NCBI RefSeq assembly: GCF_028527925.1
Contig: NZ_JAPESW010000010.1
Location: 1-64,000, forward strand
Direction: 5' to 3'
Length of the DNA stretch: 64,000 nt
Source: Cellulomonas fimi
Lineage (GTDB): Bacteria; Actinomycetota; Actinomycetes; Actinomycetales; Cellulomonadaceae
The translations under genes and the position numbers were made by a program. Shown in pieces: positions 33,366 to 42,371 of this stretch. A model generated the notes under the pieces. It did no database searches. It was not told where the DNA came from and saw only the letters and a program-made list of their open reading frames with translations. The first letter of the stretch is position 1. The number at the start of each line of letters is the position of its first letter.

Positions 33366-33812
33366 TCACGCGGAGGTGTGGGCCTCGCTGCTCGTGCCGA
33401 TCTGCGCGGTGGACGCACCGTGCTGCACCTCGATGCGGCGCGGCTTCGCCTCCTCCGCGACGGGGATCGTCAGCGTGAGGACGCCGTCGGTGTAGGTCGC
33501 GCTGATGGAGTCGAGCGCCAGGCCGCGGCCCACCGTGAGCTGGCGGGCGTACGTGCCGACGGGCCGCTCCTTGGCGAGCCACTGCACGTCCTGCTCGGTG
33601 CGCGCCGACCGCTGCGCGCGGATGGTCAGCGTGCGGTCCTCGACGTTGACGTCGATCGTCCCCGGGTCGACTCCCGGCAGGTCGACGTGCAGCACGTAGT
33701 GGTCGCCCGAGCGGTACAGGTCCATCGGCATGGTCGCCGACGCGCGGTCCGCGGCGAACATCTGGCCGAGCATCCGGTCCATCTCCTGGAACGGGTCGAA
33801 ACGGGTAGCCAC
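33366..33812 (-). CDS. hsp20: Hsp20/alpha-crystallin family small heat-shock protein
   Basis: ATP-independent chaperone that holds unfolding proteins. A 148-residue protein: N-terminal RFDPFQEMDRMLGQMF, then the alpha-crystallin domain (DLYRSGDHYVLHVDLPGVDPGTIDV to TYTDGVLTLTIPVAEEAKPRRI) with the A-x-x-x-n-GVL motif and a C-terminal I-x-V anchor (IEV). GTG 33812 is preceded by GGAGG. About 92 bases upstream is a CIRCE-like inverted repeat, suggesting HrcA repression. Confidence 0.95.
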   Translation of the reverse strand: MATRFDPFQEMDRMLGQMFAADRASATMPMDLYRSGDHYVLHVDLPGVDPGTIDVNVEDRTLTIRAQRSARTEQDVQWLAKERPVGTYARQLTVGRGLALDSISATYTDGVLTLTIPVAEEAKPRRIEVQHGASTAQIGTSSEAHTSA

Positions 33813-33903
33813 GCCCCTCACCTCCTCGTCGTCGGGTCGCGGACCTCCCGCGACCCGGGTGCTTCCCGGCGACCTGCCGCCGGGTTCGGCTACATCTCCT
33901 GTG

Positions 33904-33930
33904 TTAGCACTCTCGGTGCGCGAGTGCCAG
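33904..33930. promoter_or_regulatory. CIRCE-like HrcA operator of hsp20
   Basis: TTAGCACTC, nine bases, then GAGTGCCAG (consensus TTAGCACTC-N9-GAGTGCTAA; the left arm is perfect, the right matches 7 of 9). It lies upstream of hsp20 and would cover a minus-strand promoter. The gene for HrcA is not in the window. Confidence 0.82.
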
Positions 33931-34107
33931 TCCTTCGGCGGCGCTGTTCGCGCTCGGAGAACACCGGTGACGCCGCGCGGCGGGGTACCAGATCGCTCGC
34001 GCCGGACGTGTCGGCGGCGAACGTGCAGCACGTGCGGCGCGCGGTGGGTGAGAATGTCGCCAGAGGTCGGGAGCGCGCGCCGCGGGCCCCGCACGACGGG
34101 AGGACAC

Positions 34108-35673
34108 GTGGAGCCAGGTCCCATCGCCACGGTGATCGGGCTGCTCGGCGCGTGCCTGGTCGCCCTCATCCTCGTGCTCGTGGCCCGGCGGGAGGCCGCC
34201 GCTCAGCGCGCTCGCGCCGAGCAGGACGTGGCGAGCATCAAGGATGAGGCCCGTGCGCTCCTCGCCGACGCCGACCGCCGCGAGCGGCGGCTCGCGGAGC
34301 GCGAGCGTGCGCTCGCCTCGGACCGTGCGCAGGTCGAGGAGCTCGACCGCAAGGCGCGTGCCCGGGCGGAGGAGGCCGCCGACGCCCGGCAGGAGGCGGC
34401 GCGCCGGCTCGACGACGCCCAGCGGGAGGCGGACCGTCGCCTCGCCGCGGCCGAGCGCGAGGCGCAGGCCCGGCTGGCCGAGGCGGACGCGATCGCCGGA
34501 CGGCGCGTCGTGGAGGCGGAACGCGACGCGCTCGCCGAGCTCGAGTCGACCAGCGGACTGACGCGCGAGGACGCGCTCGAGGAGCTGCGCCGTCGGCTCG
34601 TGGACCGGGCCGCGAACGACGCGGCCGCCCAGGTGCGGCGCACCGAGGCCCAGGCGCGCCGGACGGCGGAGGCGCGCGCCCGCCGGATCGTGACCACCGC
34701 GGTCCAGCGGACCGCGGTCGCGACCAGCGCGCAGGCCTCGACGACGTCGCTGGCGCTGCCGTCGGACGACATGAAGGGCCGCATCATCGGCAAGGAGGGG
34801 CGCAACATCCGCGCCTTCGAGGCGCTCACCGGCGTCAACGTGCTGGTCGACGAGCAGCCGGGCGCAGTCGTGCTCTCGTGCTTCGACCCCGAGCGCCGGG
34901 AGGTCGCCCAGGTCGCGCTCGAGGCGCTCATGGCCGACGGGCGCATCCACCCGCAGCGGATCGAGGCCGCGTACGCGGACGCGCTCGCGTCGGCCGACGA
35001 GCGCACCGACGCCGCGGGACACGACGCGGCGGAGCGTGCCGGCGTCGCCGGTCTGCACCCGGACCTCGTCCGGACCCTCGGGCGCCTGCGGCTGCGGACG
35101 TCCTACGGCCAGAACGTCCTCGAGCACCTGGTTGAGAGCGCGCTGCTCGCGGCGCAGCTCGCCGCGGAGACGGGCACCGACGTCGAGGTCGCGCGCCGCG
35201 GGGCGTTCCTGCACGACGTCGGCAAGGCGCTCACGGCCGAGGTACCCGGGACGCACGCGACCGTGGGCGCGGACCTCGCGCGGCGGCTGGGGGAGTCCGA
35301 CGAGGTCGTGAACGCGATCGCGGCGCACCACGACGAGGTGCCGGCCCAGACAGTCGAGGCGGTGCTCGTGCAGGTCGCCGACGCGATCTCCGCCGCGCGG
35401 CCCGGGGCGCGGCGCGAGGAGCTCGACCAGTACGTCGAGCGCATGGACAAGCTCGAGCAGCTCGTGAGCGAGCACGACGGTGTCCGCCGCGCGCTCGTCA
35501 TGTCGGCCGGGCACGAGGTGCGGGTCGTCGTGGAGCCGTCGGCGGTCGTCGACGCCGACCTGCCGCAGCTGGCCGTCCGGATCGCGCGCCACATCGAGCG
35601 CGACCTGGCCTACCCGGGCGAGATCAAGGTGACGGTCGTGCGCGAGACGCGCGCGAGCGCGACCGCCGGCTGA
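34108..35673 (+). CDS. rny: Ribonuclease Y
   Basis: Membrane-bound endoribonuclease that starts mRNA decay. The 521-residue protein has an N-terminal membrane helix (about 6-26), a long Glu/Arg/Ala coiled coil (about 30-190), a KH RNA-binding domain (KGRIIGKEGRNIRAFEALTG) and an HD domain (RGAFLHDVGKAL with the HD pair, IAAHHDE). GTG 34108 follows GGGAGGA. RNase Y and RNase J are both in this window, an RNA decay set unlike that of Mycobacterium, which lacks RNase Y. A 13-bp palindrome (34021-34033, ACGTGC-A-GCACGT) lies upstream with unknown meaning. Confidence 0.95.
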   Translation: MEPGPIATVIGLLGACLVALILVLVARREAAAQRARAEQDVASIKDEARALLADADRRERRLAERERALASDRAQVEELDRKARARAEEAADARQEAARRLDDAQREADRRLAAAEREAQARLAEADAIAGRRVVEAERDALAELESTSGLTREDALEELRRRLVDRAANDAAAQVRRTEAQARRTAEARARRIVTTAVQRTAVATSAQASTTSLALPSDDMKGRIIGKEGRNIRAFEALTGVNVLVDEQPGAVVLSCFDPERREVAQVALEALMADGRIHPQRIEAAYADALASADERTDAAGHDAAERAGVAGLHPDLVRTLGRLRLRTSYGQNVLEHLVESALLAAQLAAETGTDVEVARRGAFLHDVGKALTAEVPGTHATVGADLARRLGESDEVVNAIAAHHDEVPAQTVEAVLVQVADAISAARPGARREELDQYVERMDKLEQLVSEHDGVRRALVMSAGHEVRVVVEPSAVVDADLPQLAVRIARHIERDLAYPGEIKVTVVRETRASATAG

Positions 35674-35720
35674 GCAGCGCCGGGAACGTCTGGCGCGCGC
35701 CGCGACGAGGCGGCTCGCGT

Positions 35721-35847
35721 GCGGCACGGTTCTCACGCGGCACGGTTCTCACGCGGCACCGTTCTCACGCGGCGCGGTGCGCACGCGTCCCGTGCGCACG
35801 CGGTGCGGTGCGTACACGGCGCGATGCGCGTGCCGCGCGATGCTCGT
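35721..35847. repeat. Degenerate 16-bp tandem array after rny
   Basis: About eight units of roughly 16 bp. The first two are identical (GCGGCACGGTTCTCAC at 35721 and 35737), the third has one change (35753), and later ones drift (35769, 35785 with 15 bp, 35800, 35816, 35832). The array fills much of the 269-base gap between rny and the importer's last gene. No coding frame or known element explains it. Confidence 0.75.
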
Positions 35848-35942
35848 GTGGCGCGCGTGACGAGGCTCGTCCCGTCGCCGCCGAGAGGATCCGGCAGCGC
35901 AGGGCGGCGTCGACCGTCGGCGTCCGTCGCTGCGCTTCGCCG

Positions 35943-36806
35943 TCAGCGGCCCGTCGAGACGACGAGGCTCGGTGCCTCGGCGCGCGCGCGCCCCGCGGTG
36001 CGCCGTCCGACGCGCCCCGCGAGCAGCCCGGCGAGCCGGGTGAGCGCGTAGTTGATGACGATGAAGATCAGGGCGGCGACGACGAGCGACTGCAGGATGT
36101 TGCCCTGGCTCGAGCCGAGCCGCCGGGCCGCGTCGAGCAGCTCGGGGTACGTGATGATGTAGCCGAGCGCGGTGTCCTTGAGGATGACGACGAGCTGGCT
36201 CGCGATGGCCGGGAGCATCGCGATGAGCGCCTGCGGCACTTCTACGAGTCGCAGCGACTGGCCGCGCCCGAGCCCGACGGCGAGTGCGGCCTCGCGCTGG
36301 CCGCGCGGGAGGCTGTGCACGCCGGAGCGCACGAGCTCGGCGAACACCGACCCGTTGTACAGCGTGAGCGCGAGGACGACCGCGACGAGGGGGAGGTCGC
36401 TCGGCTCGAAGAACCGCAGCTGCGCGAGCCCGAGCCAGAAGAAGATCATCATGAGCAGGACCGGTACGGCGCGGAAGAACTCCACCACCGTGCCGCACAC
36501 CGCGCGGACCCAGGCTGCCGCGGACAGGCGTCCGAGGCCGAACACGAGCCCGAACACCGCGGACGTCACGATGGCGATGCCGGCCGCGCGCAGCGTCCCC
36601 ACCAGGCCCGGCAGCAGGTAGTCCACCCACGGGTCCGGCGTGAGGAAGACGGTCCACAGGCTCGGCTCGAGCTGCCCGTTGGCACCGAGCCGCGCGAGAG
36701 CCCACACCCCGATCGCGATGACGACGAGCGTCGCGGCGACGTTGATCCACACCATGCGCCGTCGGGTGCGCGGCCCCGCCGCGTCGAACAGGACGGTCTC
36801 GTTCAC
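35943..36806 (-). CDS. gluD: Amino-acid ABC transporter permease (GluD-like)
   Basis: A 287-residue HisM/GluD-type permease with five or more membrane helices and the EAA loop (REAALAVGLGRGQSLRLVEVPQAL). Pairs with the preceding permease to import glutamate or a similar amino acid. I chose GTG 36806 because it overlaps the upstream stop (GTGA); an ATG five codons earlier (36821) is an alternative. The N-terminus is longer than in GluC, as usual for GluD. Last gene of the operon, followed by the 16-bp array. Confidence 0.92.
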   Translation of the reverse strand: MNETVLFDAAGPRTRRRMVWINVAATLVVIAIGVWALARLGANGQLEPSLWTVFLTPDPWVDYLLPGLVGTLRAAGIAIVTSAVFGLVFGLGRLSAAAWVRAVCGTVVEFFRAVPVLLMMIFFWLGLAQLRFFEPSDLPLVAVVLALTLYNGSVFAELVRSGVHSLPRGQREAALAVGLGRGQSLRLVEVPQALIAMLPAIASQLVVILKDTALGYIITYPELLDAARRLGSSQGNILQSLVVAALIFIVINYALTRLAGLLAGRVGRRTAGRARAEAPSLVVSTGR

Positions 36807-37492
36807 CGTGCCACCGCCCATCGGCGCGAGAGGGAGGTCGTCGCGAGCCCGAGGGGTACGACGATGATGACGAAGCCGAGCGCGAACGTGAAGAAGATCA
36901 GCAGGATGACGTCGGGCCGGAACTCGATCATCGTCTTCATGAGGCCGGACGCCTCGGCCACGGAGCCGGCTGCGGCGACCGTGGAGTTCTTGGTGAGCGC
37001 GATGAGGACGTTGCCGAGCGGTGCGACGGCCCCCCGGAACGCCTGCGGGAGGATCACGAGCCGCGCGGCGGCACCGAAGCCGAGCCCGATCGCGCGTGCG
37101 GCCTCCGCCTGCCCGACCGGCACGGTGTTGACCCCGGAGCGCAGCGCCTCGCAGACGAACGCCGCGTGGTAGACCGCGAGCCCGAGCACCGCGAGGCGGA
37201 AGAAGTTGGTCTGGAAGTCCTGCGAGAGCTGGATGCCGAGCTGCCCCCAGAGCCCGAGCACGCAGAACACGATGATGATCGTGAGCGGCGTGTTCCGCAG
37301 GAGCGTCACGTAGGTCGAGCCGGCCCACCGCAGGCTGGGGACCGGGGAGATCCGCATGACCGCGAGCGCGGTGCCGAGCACCAGGGCGAGCACACCCGCG
37401 AAGAAGGTCAGCTGGATGTTCACCCAGAAGGCGCCGACCACGTCGAACTCGCTGAAGAGCGACGTGAACTGCGCCCAGGTGCCGTCGTCCAC
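36803..37492 (-). CDS. gluC: Amino-acid ABC transporter permease (GluC-like)
   Basis: A 229-residue HisM-type permease; the EAA loop reads AEAARAIGLGFGAAARLVILPQAF and the helix arrangement is standard. AGAGGAG lies five bases before GTG 37492, which I take as the start; GTG 37498, two codons earlier, is also possible but too close to the ribosome site. Separated from gluB by 108 bases containing two hairpins. Confidence 0.92.
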   Translation of the reverse strand: MDDGTWAQFTSLFSEFDVVGAFWVNIQLTFFAGVLALVLGTALAVMRISPVPSLRWAGSTYVTLLRNTPLTIIIVFCVLGLWGQLGIQLSQDFQTNFFRLAVLGLAVYHAAFVCEALRSGVNTVPVGQAEAARAIGLGFGAAARLVILPQAFRGAVAPLGNVLIALTKNSTVAAAGSVAEASGLMKTMIEFRPDVILLIFFTFALGFVIIVVPLGLATTSLSRRWAVAR

Positions 37493-37516
37493 CGGCACTC
37501 CTCTCGTCCAGGGGGT

Positions 37517-37592
37517 CTCCGGGGCGGGGGCGTGCGGCCCCGGAGCGATGCGGCCGGGTGGTCCGCGCGACGTCGCCGCGCGGACCACCCGG
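37517..37592 (-). promoter_or_regulatory. Two tandem hairpins between gluB and gluC
   Basis: Stem one: CCGGGTGGTCCGCGCG (37554-37569) with its exact complement (37577-37592), 16 bp and a 7-base loop. Stem two: CTCCGGGGC/GCCCCGGAG (37517-37525 and 37537-37545). They follow the binding-protein stop. Such structures often terminate part of the transcripts or protect the 5' part, giving more binding protein than permease; that is inferred here. Confidence 0.7.
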
Positions 37593-37600
37593 TGTCACGG

Positions 37601-38467
37601 TCAGGCGCAGGCGGCCTGCGCCGGCGGGTTGAGGTCGGCGTTGTACTCGAAGCCGGACGCGCCGACGTTCTTGTCGAGGAGCTCCTCCCACGTGCCGTCG
37701 TCGATCATCGCGGTGATGGCCTCGTTGATCGCCTCGCACTTGTCGGAGTCCATCGGCAGGCCGACGCCGTAGTTCTCCTCGGAGAACGGGTTGCCGACGA
37801 CCTTGACCTTGCCCTCGTTGGCGGGGACGGCGGCGAGGCCGGCGAGGATGATGTCGTCGGTCGTGACCGCGTCGACCTGGCCCGCGGTGAGCGCGGTGAC
37901 ACACTCGGCGTAGCCGGGCTGCTCGAGCAGGTTGGTGCCCGCCGCGTACTCGTCCTTGATGCGCTGCGCGCTCGTCGAGCCCGTGACGGAGCAGAGGTTC
38001 TTGCCCTCGAGGTCCTCTGGTCCGGTGATGGAGTCGTCGTCCGCCGCGACGAGCAGGTCCTGCCCGGCGACGAAGTACGGACCGGCGAAGGAGACGACCT
38101 CCTTGCGCTTGTCGGTGATCGAGTACGTCGCGAAGATCATGTCGACCTGGCCGGTCTGCAGCAGGTTCTCGCGCTGCGCGGACGGGGCCTGGACCCACTC
38201 GATCTGGTCCTCGGAGTAGCCGAGCGCCTCGGCGACGGTCCGGGCGACGTCGACGTCGAACCCGGTGTAGTCCGACCCGTCCTTGAAGCCGAGCCCGGGC
38301 TGGTCGAACTTGATGCCGATCCGGATCGTGCCCTCGGCGCCGCCGGTCGTCTCGGTCGAGTCGCCGGTGGCGCCGGCGTCGGTGTCGTCGTCACCACCGC
38401 CGCTGGAACAGGCGGCGAGCGTGAGCGTGGCGGCGGCCGCGAGTGCGACCAGTCGTCGTGCGCGCAT
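37601..38467 (-). CDS. gluB: Glutamate-type ABC transporter substrate-binding lipoprotein
   Basis: A 288-residue family-3 binding protein. The N-terminus is a lipoprotein signal with lipobox LAAC (Cys near residue 20), then an acidic linker and the binding fold: GIKFDQPGLGFKDGSDYTGFDVDVARTVAEALG, TYSITDKRKEVVSFAGPY and YGVGLPMDSDKCEAINEAI. GluB of Corynebacterium binds glutamate; the acidic/amide specificity is inferred from family resemblance. Second gene of the importer operon. Confidence 0.94.
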   Translation of the reverse strand: MRARRLVALAAAATLTLAACSSGGGDDDTDAGATGDSTETTGGAEGTIRIGIKFDQPGLGFKDGSDYTGFDVDVARTVAEALGYSEDQIEWVQAPSAQRENLLQTGQVDMIFATYSITDKRKEVVSFAGPYFVAGQDLLVAADDDSITGPEDLEGKNLCSVTGSTSAQRIKDEYAAGTNLLEQPGYAECVTALTAGQVDAVTTDDIILAGLAAVPANEGKVKVVGNPFSEENYGVGLPMDSDKCEAINEAITAMIDDGTWEELLDKNVGASGFEYNADLNPPAQAACA

Positions 38468-38563
38468 GGTGGTCCCCTTCTTCTGCGTGGACGTGCGGTG
38501 TGTCGGTCAGAGGGTCGGATCGTGTCCGGGTGGAGGTCGGGGGCGGGGTTCGGCTCGGTGCGG

Positions 38564-39352
38564 TCAGTGCGTGAGGATCTTCGACAGGAAGTCGCGGGCG
38601 CGGGCGCTCGTGGGCGCGGTGAAGAACGTCTCGGGGTCGGCCTGCTCGACGATCTGGCCACCGTCCATGAAGACGACGCGGTGCGCGGCACGGCGCGCGA
38701 ACCCCATCTCGTGCGTGACGACGAGCATCGTCATGCCCTCGCGTGCGAGGCCGACCATGACGTCGAGGACCTCGTTGATCATCTCCGGGTCGAGCGCGGA
38801 CGTCGGCTCGTCGAACAGCATGACCTTGGGGTCCATCGCGAGCGCACGCGCGATCGCGACGCGCTGCTGCTGTCCGCCTGACAGCTGGGCGGGGAGCTTC
38901 TGCGCCTGGTTCGCGACGCCGACGCGGTCGAGCAGCTCCATCGCGCGCGCGCTCGCGACCGACTTCTTGACGCCCTTGGCGCGCGTCGGGCCGAGCGTGA
39001 CGTTCTCGAGCACAGTCTTGTGCGCGAAGAGGTTGAACGACTGGAACACCATGCCGACGTCGGCGCGCAGACGCGCGAGGTCGCGGCCCTCGGCGGGCAG
39101 CTCCTTGCCGTCGATCGTGATGGTGCCCGAGTCGATCGTCTCGAGCCGGTTGATCGTGCGGCACAGCGTCGACTTGCCGCTGCCCGACGGCCCGATGACG
39201 ACGACGACCTCACCGCGGCGCACGGTCAGGTCGACGGACTGCAGCACGTGCAGGGGACCGAAGTGCTTGTCGACGCCGGTCAGGACGACGAGCGGGTCCC
39301 CGACGGGGCGGTCGGCGGCGGTGGGGGACGGTTCCGTCGCGAGGTCAGCCAT
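38564..39352 (-). CDS. gluA: Amino-acid ABC transporter ATP-binding protein (GluA-like)
   Basis: A 262-residue polar amino-acid ABC ATPase: Walker [11 protein letters not shown]-loop [17 protein letters not shown], signature [19 protein letters not shown], Walker [15 protein letters not shown] and the switch histidine in [10 protein letters not shown]. Its first gene position (ATPase, binding protein, permease, permease) is that of gluABCD. TAGCGT six bases before the ATG suggests a leaderless operon transcript. Confidence 0.95.
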   Translation of the reverse strand: MADLATEPSPTAADRPVGDPLVVLTGVDKHFGPLHVLQSVDLTVRRGEVVVVIGPSGSGKSTLCRTINRLETIDSGTITIDGKELPAEGRDLARLRADVGMVFQSFNLFAHKTVLENVTLGPTRAKGVKKSVASARAMELLDRVGVANQAQKLPAQLSGGQQQRVAIARALAMDPKVMLFDEPTSALDPEMINEVLDVMVGLAREGMTMLVVTHEMGFARRAAHRVVFMDGGQIVEQADPETFFTAPTSARARDFLSKILTH

Positions 39353-39358
39353 TCGACG

Positions 39359-39364
39359 ACGCTA
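39359..39364 (-). promoter_or_regulatory. -10 element of the importer operon
   Basis: TAGCGT on the minus strand with six bases to ATG 39352. No strong -35; a TTGACT (rev. 39419-39424) lies too far upstream to pair with it. Confidence 0.5.
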
Positions 39365-39540
39365 GAGGGCACACGTCCGATCTGGCCACCCGTGGGGGTC
39401 ACGGTTGTGCAACACCGCAGTCAAGTGCGCTGGCCGAGGGCTGCTGGACGGCGGTCCGCGACGGGCGGCCGCCGCCCTGCCGACGCGGGCCGGCACGGCG
39501 GTGCTGGGCGCGTGTCCGGCGGGTCGTACCCTTGTCGGTG

Positions 39541-41124
39541 ATGTCCACGACCCTGCCCGCCCCGACGCCGCTCGCCCCCGAGGTCACCGGCGCGTCGCCG
39601 CGCACCTACCTCGTCAAGACGCTCGGCTGCCAGATGAACGTGCACGACTCGGAGCACATGGCGGGCATGCTCGAGCAGGCCGGGTACGTCCCGGCGACGG
39701 CGGAGGACGCCGCGGCGGAGGACGCCGACGTCATCGTCATCAACACGTGCGCGGTGCGGGAGAACGCGGCCGACAAGCTCTACGGCAACCTCGGTCGCCT
39801 CGCGGGCACCAAGCGCGCGCGCCCGGGCATGCAGATCGCCGTGGGCGGCTGCCTCGCGCAGAAGGACCGCGCCGGGATCGTCGAGCGCGCTCCGTGGGTC
39901 GACGTCGTGTTCGGCACGCACAACCTCGACGTGCTGCCCGTCCTGCTCGAGCGCGCGCGGCACAACGAGCGCGCCGAGGTCGAGATCGCGGAGTCGCTGC
40001 AGGTCTTCCCGTCGACGCTGCCGACCCGCCGCGAGTCCGCCTACGCGGGCTGGGTGTCGATCAGCGTCGGCTGCAACAACACGTGCACGTTCTGCATCGT
40101 CCCGCACCTGCGAGGCAAGGAGCGTGACCGACGGCCCGGCGAGATCCTCGCCGAGGTCGAGGCGCTCGTGCAGCAGGGCGCGATCGAGGTCACGCTGCTC
40201 GGGCAGAACGTCAACTCCTACGGCGTGGAGTTCGGTGACCGGGGTGCGTTCGCGAAGCTGCTGCGCGCCGCCGGCGCGATCGAGGGCCTGGAGCGGCTGC
40301 GCTTCACGTCGCCCCACCCGGCCGCGTTCACGGACGACGTCATCGACGCGATGGCCGCGACGCCGACCGTCATGCCGCAGCTCCACATGCCGCTGCAGTC
40401 CGGGTCCGACCGCATCCTGCGCGCGATGCGCCGCTCGTACCGCTCGGAGAAGTTCCTCGGCATCCTCGACCGCGTGCGCGCCGCGATGCCGCACGCCGCG
40501 ATCACGACCGACATCATCGTGGGCTTCCCGGGCGAGACCGAGGAGGACTTCGCGGAGACGCTGCGCGTCGTCGAGGCCTCCCGCTTCGCGTCCGCGTTCA
40601 CGTTCCAGTACTCGCCGCGTCCCGGCACGCCCGCCGCCGACCTGCCCGACCAGCTGCCGAAGGCCGTCGTGCAGGAGCGCTACGAGCGGCTGGTCGCGCT
40701 GCAGGAGCGCATCTCCCTCGAGGAGAACCAGGCGCAGGTCGGCCGCACCCTCGACGTGCTCATGGCCGAGGGCGAGGGACGCAAGGACGGCACGACCGAG
40801 CGTCGCTCCGGCCGGGCCGAGGACAACCGGCTCGTCCACCTCGCGCTGCCCGCGGGGCTCGCGCCGCAGGACGCCCCGCGACCCGGCGACGTCGTGACGG
40901 TGACCGTGACCCACGGCGCCCCGCACCACCTCGTCGCCGACTCGGGCGCGACGGGCGGCACGTTCGCGGTGCGCCGGACGCGCGCGGGCGACGCGTGGGA
41001 GGCCCGACAGGCCGGCGGTGACGCGCACGACCACGGGGGGTCCGGGGCGGCCTGCGGGACGGGTGCACCGGCTCCGGCGGGTCCCGTCGTGCTCGGGCTG
41101 CCGACGATCGGCCTGCGCGGCTGA
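39541..41124 (+). CDS. miaB: tRNA-2-methylthio-N6-dimethylallyladenosine synthase
   Basis: Radical-SAM methylthiotransferase that modifies A37 of tRNAs reading UNN codons. The 527-residue protein has the N-terminal cluster cysteines ([21 protein letters not shown]), the radical-[11 protein letters not shown] and a C-terminal TRAM-like domain, plus an unusual ~50-residue Gly/Ala-rich tail. Start is ATG 39541; GTG 39538 and TTG 39532 are in frame, and TACCCT (39527-39532) could drive a leaderless message beginning at 39538-39541. Its partner miaA is about 2 kb downstream. Confidence 0.96.
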   Translation: MSTTLPAPTPLAPEVTGASPRTYLVKTLGCQMNVHDSEHMAGMLEQAGYVPATAEDAAAEDADVIVINTCAVRENAADKLYGNLGRLAGTKRARPGMQIAVGGCLAQKDRAGIVERAPWVDVVFGTHNLDVLPVLLERARHNERAEVEIAESLQVFPSTLPTRRESAYAGWVSISVGCNNTCTFCIVPHLRGKERDRRPGEILAEVEALVQQGAIEVTLLGQNVNSYGVEFGDRGAFAKLLRAAGAIEGLERLRFTSPHPAAFTDDVIDAMAATPTVMPQLHMPLQSGSDRILRAMRRSYRSEKFLGILDRVRAAMPHAAITTDIIVGFPGETEEDFAETLRVVEASRFASAFTFQYSPRPGTPAADLPDQLPKAVVQERYERLVALQERISLEENQAQVGRTLDVLMAEGEGRKDGTTERRSGRAEDNRLVHLALPAGLAPQDAPRPGDVVTVTVTHGAPHHLVADSGATGGTFAVRRTRAGDAWEARQAGGDAHDHGGSGAACGTGAPAPAGPVVLGLPTIGLRG

Positions 41125-41154
41125 GCTCCCGCGCGGTCGCTCCACGACGGGCGG

Positions 41155-41676
41155 TCAGTTGTCCGGCAGGTCCGGCGGGGGAGCGTCGTCGCGCGGCAGC
41201 AGGCCCTCGAGCGACGCGAACATCTGCACGCCGGTGCCGAGCCCGCACGCGACGAGCTGCGCGAGCTGCAGGTCCGTGACGCCGGGCTCGAAGTCGGCGG
41301 ACACCTCGCTGTAGAGCGCGATGACCCCGTCCTCCTCGCGCAGGTACGCCTTGGGCCAGATCCGCTCACGGTTCCAGTCGTTGACCGCGAGGCCCACGGC
41401 CGCACGCTGCTCGAGCGCGAACGTGCGGTGCCAGCGCCCACGCACCTGGAGGATCTCCTGGTGCTCGCCGAGCATGAGGAACCAGAACCGGCTGCCGTCC
41501 CACGTCCCGGTGAGGTCGCCGTCCTCGTCGACGACGAACCGGTACCCGCGGCCGAGCAGGTAGTCGCCGATCCGGTCCCGTGTCAGGGGGCGCGGCGGCT
41601 CGTCGTCGGCCGACGGTCGCTTGGTGGGCTTGGGCAGCCCGCCGAGGACCCGCAGCAGCCAGCCGGGTCCGCTCAT
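41155..41676 (-). CDS. YbjN domain protein (first of pair)
   Basis: A 173-residue YbjN/sensory-transduction-like protein. The core LLGRGYRFVVDEDGDLTGTWDGSRFWFLMLGEHQEILQVRGRWHR followed by NDWNRERIWPKAYLREED and ADFEPGVTDLQLAQLVACGLGTG shares its pattern with the next gene. A GGAGG ribosome site precedes ATG 41676. Pairs of YbjN genes between miaB and miaA are common in actinobacteria; the role is undefined (the fold resembles type III chaperones). Confidence 0.85.
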   Translation of the reverse strand: MSGPGWLLRVLGGLPKPTKRPSADDEPPRPLTRDRIGDYLLGRGYRFVVDEDGDLTGTWDGSRFWFLMLGEHQEILQVRGRWHRTFALEQRAAVGLAVNDWNRERIWPKAYLREEDGVIALYSEVSADFEPGVTDLQLAQLVACGLGTGVQMFASLEGLLPRDDAPPPDLPDN

Positions 41677-41689
41677 CGTGCCTCCTGCC

Positions 41690-42289
41690 TCATGGTGCGA
41701 CCCCCGCGGGGTCGGGATAGCGCTCGTCGAGCGCGTCGAAGAACATGCTGCCGGTCGACAGCCCGCAGAACAGCATCTGGCTCAGCTGGGCGTCGGTCGC
41801 GCCGTGCTCGAGGTCGGTCGCGACCTCGGAGACGACGTGCACGCGCCCGTTGTCCCGCACCCGGACGTACGCCTTGGGCCAGATCCGGTCGGCGTTCCAC
41901 TCGTTGCACAGGTCGAGCACCTCCTCGAGGCGCTCGATCGCGATCTCGCGGTGCCACTGCCCGCGGACCTGCAGGATCTCCGCCTTCTCGCCGAAGAGGA
42001 AGAAGTAGAACAGCCGGCCGCGCCACAGGCCGCCCAGGTCGCCGTCGTTGTCGACGAAGTAGCTGAACTGGTTCTGCGTCATCCACGCCGCGATCCGCGC
42101 GGGCGTCACGGCCGTGGGGACGTCCTCGGCGGGCTCGGCGACGCCCAGCTCGCGGGCCAGCAGCGCGGCGACGCGTTCGTGCAGCTCGTCGTCCGTGGGC
42201 TCCGGCGCGACGACGTCGCGCGAGGCGTGACGAACCGGCCGCTGGCGGCGCGCGAGCCAACGGCGGGCACGGTCGGCGAACGGTGCCAT
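41690..42289 (-). CDS. YbjN domain protein (second of pair)
   Basis: A 199-residue paralogue of the neighbour: FSYFVDNDGDLGGLWRGRLFYFFLFGEKAEILQVRGQWHRE, CNEWNADRIWPKAYVRVRDNG and LSQMLFCGLSTGSMFFDAL. The basic N-terminal 50 residues are specific to this copy. It lies 13 bases upstream of the first copy, so probably one transcript. TAGGGT 7 bases before ATG 42289 implies a leaderless start. Duplication followed by N-terminal divergence is inferred from the shared core. Confidence 0.87.
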   Translation of the reverse strand: MAPFADRARRWLARRQRPVRHASRDVVAPEPTDDELHERVAALLARELGVAEPAEDVPTAVTPARIAAWMTQNQFSYFVDNDGDLGGLWRGRLFYFFLFGEKAEILQVRGQWHREIAIERLEEVLDLCNEWNADRIWPKAYVRVRDNGRVHVVSEVATDLEHGATDAQLSQMLFCGLSTGSMFFDALDERYPDPAGVAP

Positions 42290-42296
42290 GCGGACG

Positions 42297-42302
42297 ACCC
42301 TA
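42297..42302 (-). promoter_or_regulatory. -10 element of the YbjN pair
   Basis: TAGGGT (minus strand), 7 bases before ATG 42289. Confidence 0.5.
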
Positions 42303-42358
42303 CCCGCGCCCGCCGACGCCGCGCGGTCACGGGCCGCGGTCGTCCGTCCGCCACCCGA

Positions 42359-42364
42359 TACGGT
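42359..42364 (+). promoter_or_regulatory. -10 element of the dioxygenase-like/miaA/dapF operon
   Basis: TACGGT, 7 bases before ATG 42372; divergent from the YbjN promoter 57 bases away. Confidence 0.5.
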
Positions 42365-42371
42365 CGGGGGC

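Noticed and set aside
35719..36051. A plus-strand ORF covering the 16-bp array
   Set aside because: It overlaps the end of the permease gene, has no ribosome site, and is Arg/Ala-rich with no recognisable domain.
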